From positions 1 to 14,589 of the forward strand of contig CAIKFN010000008.1 in NCBI GenBank assembly GCA_903826715.1: a DNA stretch of 14,589 nucleotides. Reading direction: 5' to 3'. Source of the DNA: an uncultured Actinomycetes bacterium (lineage in GTDB: Bacteria > Actinomycetota > Acidimicrobiia > Acidimicrobiales > RAAP-2). Shown one piece after another: positions 14,039-14,589 of this stretch (positions within the stretch are counted from its first letter, which is position 1; every line of letters begins with the position of its first letter). Below the pieces are notes generated by a model. That model saw nothing but the letters and a program-made list of their open reading frames with translations, was not told the DNA's origin and made no database searches. A program made the position numbers and the translations under genes.

Positions 14039-14045
14039 AGGAAAT

Positions 14046-14051
14046 AATCTA
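14046..14051 (-). promoter_or_regulatory. Candidate -10 box for leaderless etfB
   Basis: On the minus strand TAGATT (TAnnnT) is followed by seven bases and then the etfB ATG, so transcription would start at or next to the initiation codon. The sequence before the ATG lacks any purine-rich Shine-Dalgarno. TTGTTC, 19 bases further upstream, is a weak -35. Leaderless starts of this form are common in actinobacteria. Confidence 0.45.
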
Positions 14052-14080
14052 GTGCCTACTGGCGAGTAACGAACAATCGT

Positions 14081-14589
14081 CTATTTCCTGGTCAGGGACA
14101 ATGCAGTTTTCGGATCATCAGTAATTATCGTGTTTACCCCGAGTAGCGCCATGGCGCTGATGTCAGATGGCTCATTCACTGTCCAAGTATTCACTTTTAT
14201 TCCAAGTTCATTCGCTTGTGCCATCACCTCAGCATTCACTTTCGTGAAATGTGGATTAACCGCGTTAAATCCCAGCACGTGGGCCTGGGTAATGGCGTCA
14301 TCGAGGTCTTCCTTCCACAGTAGCCACGCGACTTCCATCATTGAGTCAAATGAACGCACCACTGCACACGTTGCTTTATCGAAGCTAGAAATAATGACGT
14401 TCGATTCCCAGTTGTTCTCGTGGAGGCAGTTGAGAACACTGCGAGCAAAGTCGCCTGATTTGTCGTATCCCGGCTCAGATGAAATATTCTTTATTTCAAC
14501 GTTTACCTTGACGCCGGTGCAGACTTTCATAACGTCTTGCAGCGTTGGAACGTAACCTGGCAGCTCGCTCGCCAGCGAATCAACAATGA
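14081..14589 (-). CDS. Glycerophosphodiester phosphodiesterase (5' end cut off)
   Basis: The last 168 residues of a gene that enters from the right edge; the frame is open to the window end, so the internal Met at 14530 is not the start. The visible part has GYVPTLQDVM, then VNVEIKN (the conserved Glu-x-Lys strand), VIISSFD, and the C-terminal barrel strands GFNAVNPHF, LGIKVNTWTVN and GVNTIITDDP. This is the typical order of the GDPD TIM-barrel family, which splits glycerophosphodiesters into glycerol 3-phosphate and an alcohol. The catalytic His-Arg-Gly N-terminus lies outside. No signal sequence can be judged. It ends 42 bases before etfB, probably as a separate unit given the etfB promoter candidate. 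Confidence 0.88.
   Translation of the reverse strand, partial: IVDSLASELPGYVPTLQDVMKVCTGVKVNVEIKNISSEPGYDKSGDFARSVLNCLHENNWESNVIISSFDKATCAVVRSFDSMMEVAWLLWKEDLDDAITQAHVLGFNAVNPHFTKVNAEVMAQANELGIKVNTWTVNEPSDISAMALLGVNTIITDDPKTALSLTRK

Overview
This window looks like a piece of a compact actinobacterial chromosome of moderate GC content (roughly half by eye). The best lineage evidence is the MSMEG_4193-type phosphomutase / DUF3090 / SCO1664 gene trio, which is largely an actinobacterial signature. It is supported by an F420-type FrhB homologue, a mycobacterial-style CHK-like kinase paired with a lipocalin-like protein, and several genes without a Shine-Dalgarno sequence. An aquatic Acidimicrobiia-like member is my guess, but that is inference. 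There are no tRNA or rRNA genes, insertion sequences, CRISPR arrays or phage genes. By my count only about 450 of 14,589 bases lie outside genes, and no gap exceeds 131 bases.

Layout: (1) 1-199, the 3' end of aconitase (+). (2) 196-2183, a minus-strand pair: DEAD-box RNA helicase, then PIG-L/LmbE-type deacetylase. (3) 2315-2779, Bcp-type peroxiredoxin (+). (4) 2776-3387, DedA membrane protein (-). (5) 3484-5581, a plus-strand pair of CHK-like small-molecule kinase and lipocalin-like (AttH/CrtC-type) protein, overlapping by 14 bases. (6) 5578-7730, a minus-strand pair: Fpg/Nei DNA glycosylase, then a secreted YHYH-domain protein. (7) 7782-10748, a plus-strand run of FrhB-like iron-sulfur flavoprotein, histidine phosphatase/phosphomutase, DUF3090 zinc-site protein and SCO1664 PI3/4-kinase-like protein. 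(8) 10745-12196, a DHA2 multidrug-type exporter (-). (9) 12290-14589, minus-strand glycerophosphodiester phosphodiesterase (5' end cut off), etfB and etfA, ending in the window's only clear intrinsic terminator.

Most genes are housekeeping: TCA cycle, RNA remodelling, peroxide and DNA repair, and electron transfer from acyl-CoA dehydrogenases. The most interesting part is 7782-10748. It holds a three-gene system that is conserved in actinobacteria but has no known function, encoding a predicted kinase, a predicted phosphatase/mutase and a small zinc-site partner, here joined to a redox flavoprotein gene. The second striking feature is architectural: all four convergent gene pairs are interlocked by exactly four bases at CTAG or TTAG, so opposing transcripts must overlap.
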